Shown: piece after piece, positions 62,090 to 64,000 of the stretch
How positions within the stretch are numbered: the stretch's first letter is position 1
Layout of the letters: the number at the start of each line of letters is the position of its first letter
Assembly: GCA_963969595.1 (NCBI GenBank)
Contig: OZ018408.1
Span: forward strand, 47,617,022-47,681,021
Reading direction: 5' to 3'
DNA length: 64,000 bases
Origin: Neckera pumila
Taxonomy: Eukaryota; Streptophyta; Bryopsida; Hypnales; Neckeraceae
Position numbers and translations under genes: made by a program
Notes under the pieces: generated by a model
Told to the model about the DNA's origin: nothing
The model's database searches: none
What the model saw: the letters and a program-made list of their open reading frames with translations, nothing else

Positions 62090-62760
62090 ATTTCGGGGTA
62101 AGCCACACACCTACTGTTGTGATGAGGATGAAGTTGCTTTTGCACTTTCCTATATGACGGAGGCAACATAGAATTGGACAATGCCAATTCTCCAAGCTTT
62201 GGACAAAGGACGTCCGCATGAGTTATTGATTGATTATGGTGGTTTTTGAGAAGTGATTATTGCCGTATATAGTGGCATCGGACAAAAGAGTAATGCAGAG
62301 GATTGCCTCGGCAAGATGAAGCAAATGGGATCAATAGCAACGTATATCTCAATGTTTATCGATTGTATGGCACAAGTTGATTGGAATGAGTCAAGCTTAG
62401 TGGCATGATTTCAAGGAGGGCTCAAAAAAGATGTCTTGAATTCAATCGCCACGGCGGAAACCCAGGCGCATGGGCTTCAAGAATGGATGGCAATGGCTTC
62501 AAGAATTGATGAGTTGTTATGGTTACAGCGCCAAAATCGACGTCTTTTGATCCCCCTTTCTAAGTCAAGGGATCAAGTTGGACAATTCTAAGCTATCTCC
62601 GGCACCTCAAGACCTACCTTGATGGAAATTGATGCCATTTGTAGAAAATCAACGGCATTGGCAAAAACAACCGACGAGCGCCTGGAATATCAACTACAAG
62701 GAAAGTGCTGGGGTTGTAGAAAACCAGAGCACATTTGGTCCTAGTCTCCAACAAATTCCT
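62090..62760 (+). pseudogene. Ty3/gypsy gag remnant with zinc knuckle
   Basis: Several frames together encode a retrotransposon capsid. Segments are DEVAFALSYMTEAT, GKMKQMGSIATYISMFIDC and QVDWNESSLVA, then GGLKKDV. A decayed zinc knuckle follows, KCWGCRKPEHIWS, whose last Cys is replaced by Ser. In-frame stops and shifts show it is dead. The protease and RT segments follow on the same strand. Confidence 0.7.
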
Positions 62761-62954
62761 CCAAATCATTGTCACTAGTTGCTTTGGAGGAAGAAGGGAC
62801 TATTGAATTGGGAATAGATGGAGCCCGGGACTGAAATCTTTGAGTTAGTACCCGGGCATGCTTCAAACTACACCTGTTACAATTCCAAAGTGGAAAATGA
62901 TTGACGAGTGTGGGGAATTTCATGAGCATTCAAATGAGTCGGCGGTGTACATGC

Positions 62955-63240
62955 CACTACCAATCCCGAGGTGCATCTGACGTTAAGAGTACAAATCAAT
63001 TCCTTGGTAGCGGTCACCTTTGTTGACTCCGAGGCGACCGGGGTGTTCATGTATACAAATTTTGCTTGGAAATGTAGAGCAAAGGTGAAGCGTAAGGCGA
63101 TTCCACGAGAGGTTTGAAATACTGATGGACGGATGATCAATTCCAGACTCATCACCCATGAAGCCATAGGTTATTGGTGGCCAATATCACAAATACAGGA
63201 TGCTATCCTTGTATCTTAGGGACACTGTGGCTTGTGTGTC
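62955..63240 (+). pseudogene. Ty3/gypsy protease remnant
   Basis: The segment reads VHLTLRVQINSLVAVTFVDS followed by EATGVF. The active-site motif D-S-G-A-T-G is altered to D-S-E-A-T-G. Downstream, DGRMINSRLITHEA and the NITNTGCYPCILGTLWL stretch correspond to the usual end of this protease domain. The missing catalytic-loop glycine and a stop near 63117 argue against activity. Confidence 0.65.
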
Positions 63241-64000
63241 ATGACCATTTATTTGGTGATCTTAGAAGGAAGTTAGATTTGAGTCAACATATTGCCAAAG
63301 AGCTTGCATATCACAACTGCCAGAGATCCAAGAAGCAACAACAAATTGAAACAAAAAAGGACGCAAAGACCTACGCTTGCTAGGGACAACAGAAGTGATG
63401 TCCAATTTGGCCATTTTTGATCCCAAAATCAAACCGAGGAAGTGGATGAGTACATCCGTCCAAGCCTCGATGAATCAAGGCTTGACCACTTAGGTGAACT
63501 ACGCAAAACGTCAAGTTGAGTTGTCCTGACCATGCCAAAGCATGCAATGGTATCGGCAATAGCTTTTTGTCTCTCCGCAAAGGGGGCCGAATTATATGCA
63601 ATCGAAGTGTCAAAGTTGACCAAAGAAACAATTGACGAGTAGATTCCGTTAGGGTGCAAAGATCTGCGCAAAACTTTCATTGAGAAAGCGTCTAATGAGT
63701 TATTAGACCATAGAGTATCGAAGATGAAAATTGAGTTCAAAGATAGACAGGAGCCTCGCAATACCGGTTTACGACCCATGTCTCCAATGGAGTTGGAAGA
63801 GTTGCGGCAATATCTTGAGGAATTTGGGAAAAGGTTGGATCAGGCGGTCCAAATCTCCCATATTGGCTCCAATAGTATTTGCCTAAACAAAAGATGGATC
63901 GATTTGAATCTATGTTGACTATCGTAATCAAAATCAAGTTACTTTAAAGAATGGTACCTATTACCTTTAATTCTTGAGCTTACGGATCGATTAGTGGGTG
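63240..64000 (+). pseudogene. Ty3/gypsy reverse transcriptase N-terminal remnant, runs off the window
   Basis: The frame 63724-63918 has KIEFKDRQEPRNTGLRPMSP followed by MELEELRQYLEE, the usual pre-RT connection. It then shifts into VDYRNQNQVTLKNGTYYL near 63916-63970, the first conserved block of gypsy RT. Stops and frameshifts break it. The rest of RT, RNase H and integrase would lie past the right edge. Confidence 0.7.

Overview
The window is nuclear DNA of a plant (a land plant or close streptophyte relative). It is AT-rich and repeat-dominated, with GT-AG introns of about 100-800 bp, Ty3/gypsy and LINE remnants, many short DNA transposons, telomere-type CCCTAAA heptamers and a plant-style telo-box ahead of a snoRNA cluster. 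The lineage cannot be fixed from the sequence. Compact introns inside repeat-rich DNA would suit a non-seed plant, but that is a guess.

Two protein-coding genes are convincingly intact and lie in convergent orientation in a 10-kb genic island. The first (24543-28555, +, 10 exons, 348 aa) is a mitochondrial 3-hydroxyisobutyrate dehydrogenase of valine catabolism. The second (30285-34296, -, 10 exons, 753 aa) is a choline transporter-like (CTL/SLC44) membrane protein. All splice phases join without a stop in both. The HIBADH 5' side abuts a cluster of about 350-bp repeat units carrying a 12-bp minisatellite.

A third functional-looking unit is a non-coding cluster at about 56.1-57.2 kb. A telo-box region is followed by two strong and one weaker box C/D snoRNA candidate. 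The best one has C, D', C' and D boxes, a terminal stem, and two antisense elements to 5.8S rRNA, one placed to direct methylation of A47. A degenerate telomeric heptamer array follows at 57.4-57.6 kb.

Most of the rest is transposon-derived. From 5.7 to 9 kb there are LINE reverse-transcriptase tails, two of them forming an inverted pair. From 12.4 to 16.4 kb there is a gypsy-type gag interrupted by a 1.7-kb insertion with a 5-bp target duplication. From 62 kb to the right edge there is a decayed gypsy gag-protease-RT. Between and beyond lie at least seven copies of a ~930-bp TTAA-flanked non-autonomous element (1.4, 37.1, 39.8, 43.3, 51.7 with one copy nested inside, 54.2 and 58.5 kb), a second family of 230-290-bp inverted-repeat elements found nested inside the first, several foldback elements, tRNA-derived SINE-like copies and local tandem repeats. 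The TTAA family and its nested insertions, with the snoRNA cluster, are the most interesting features.
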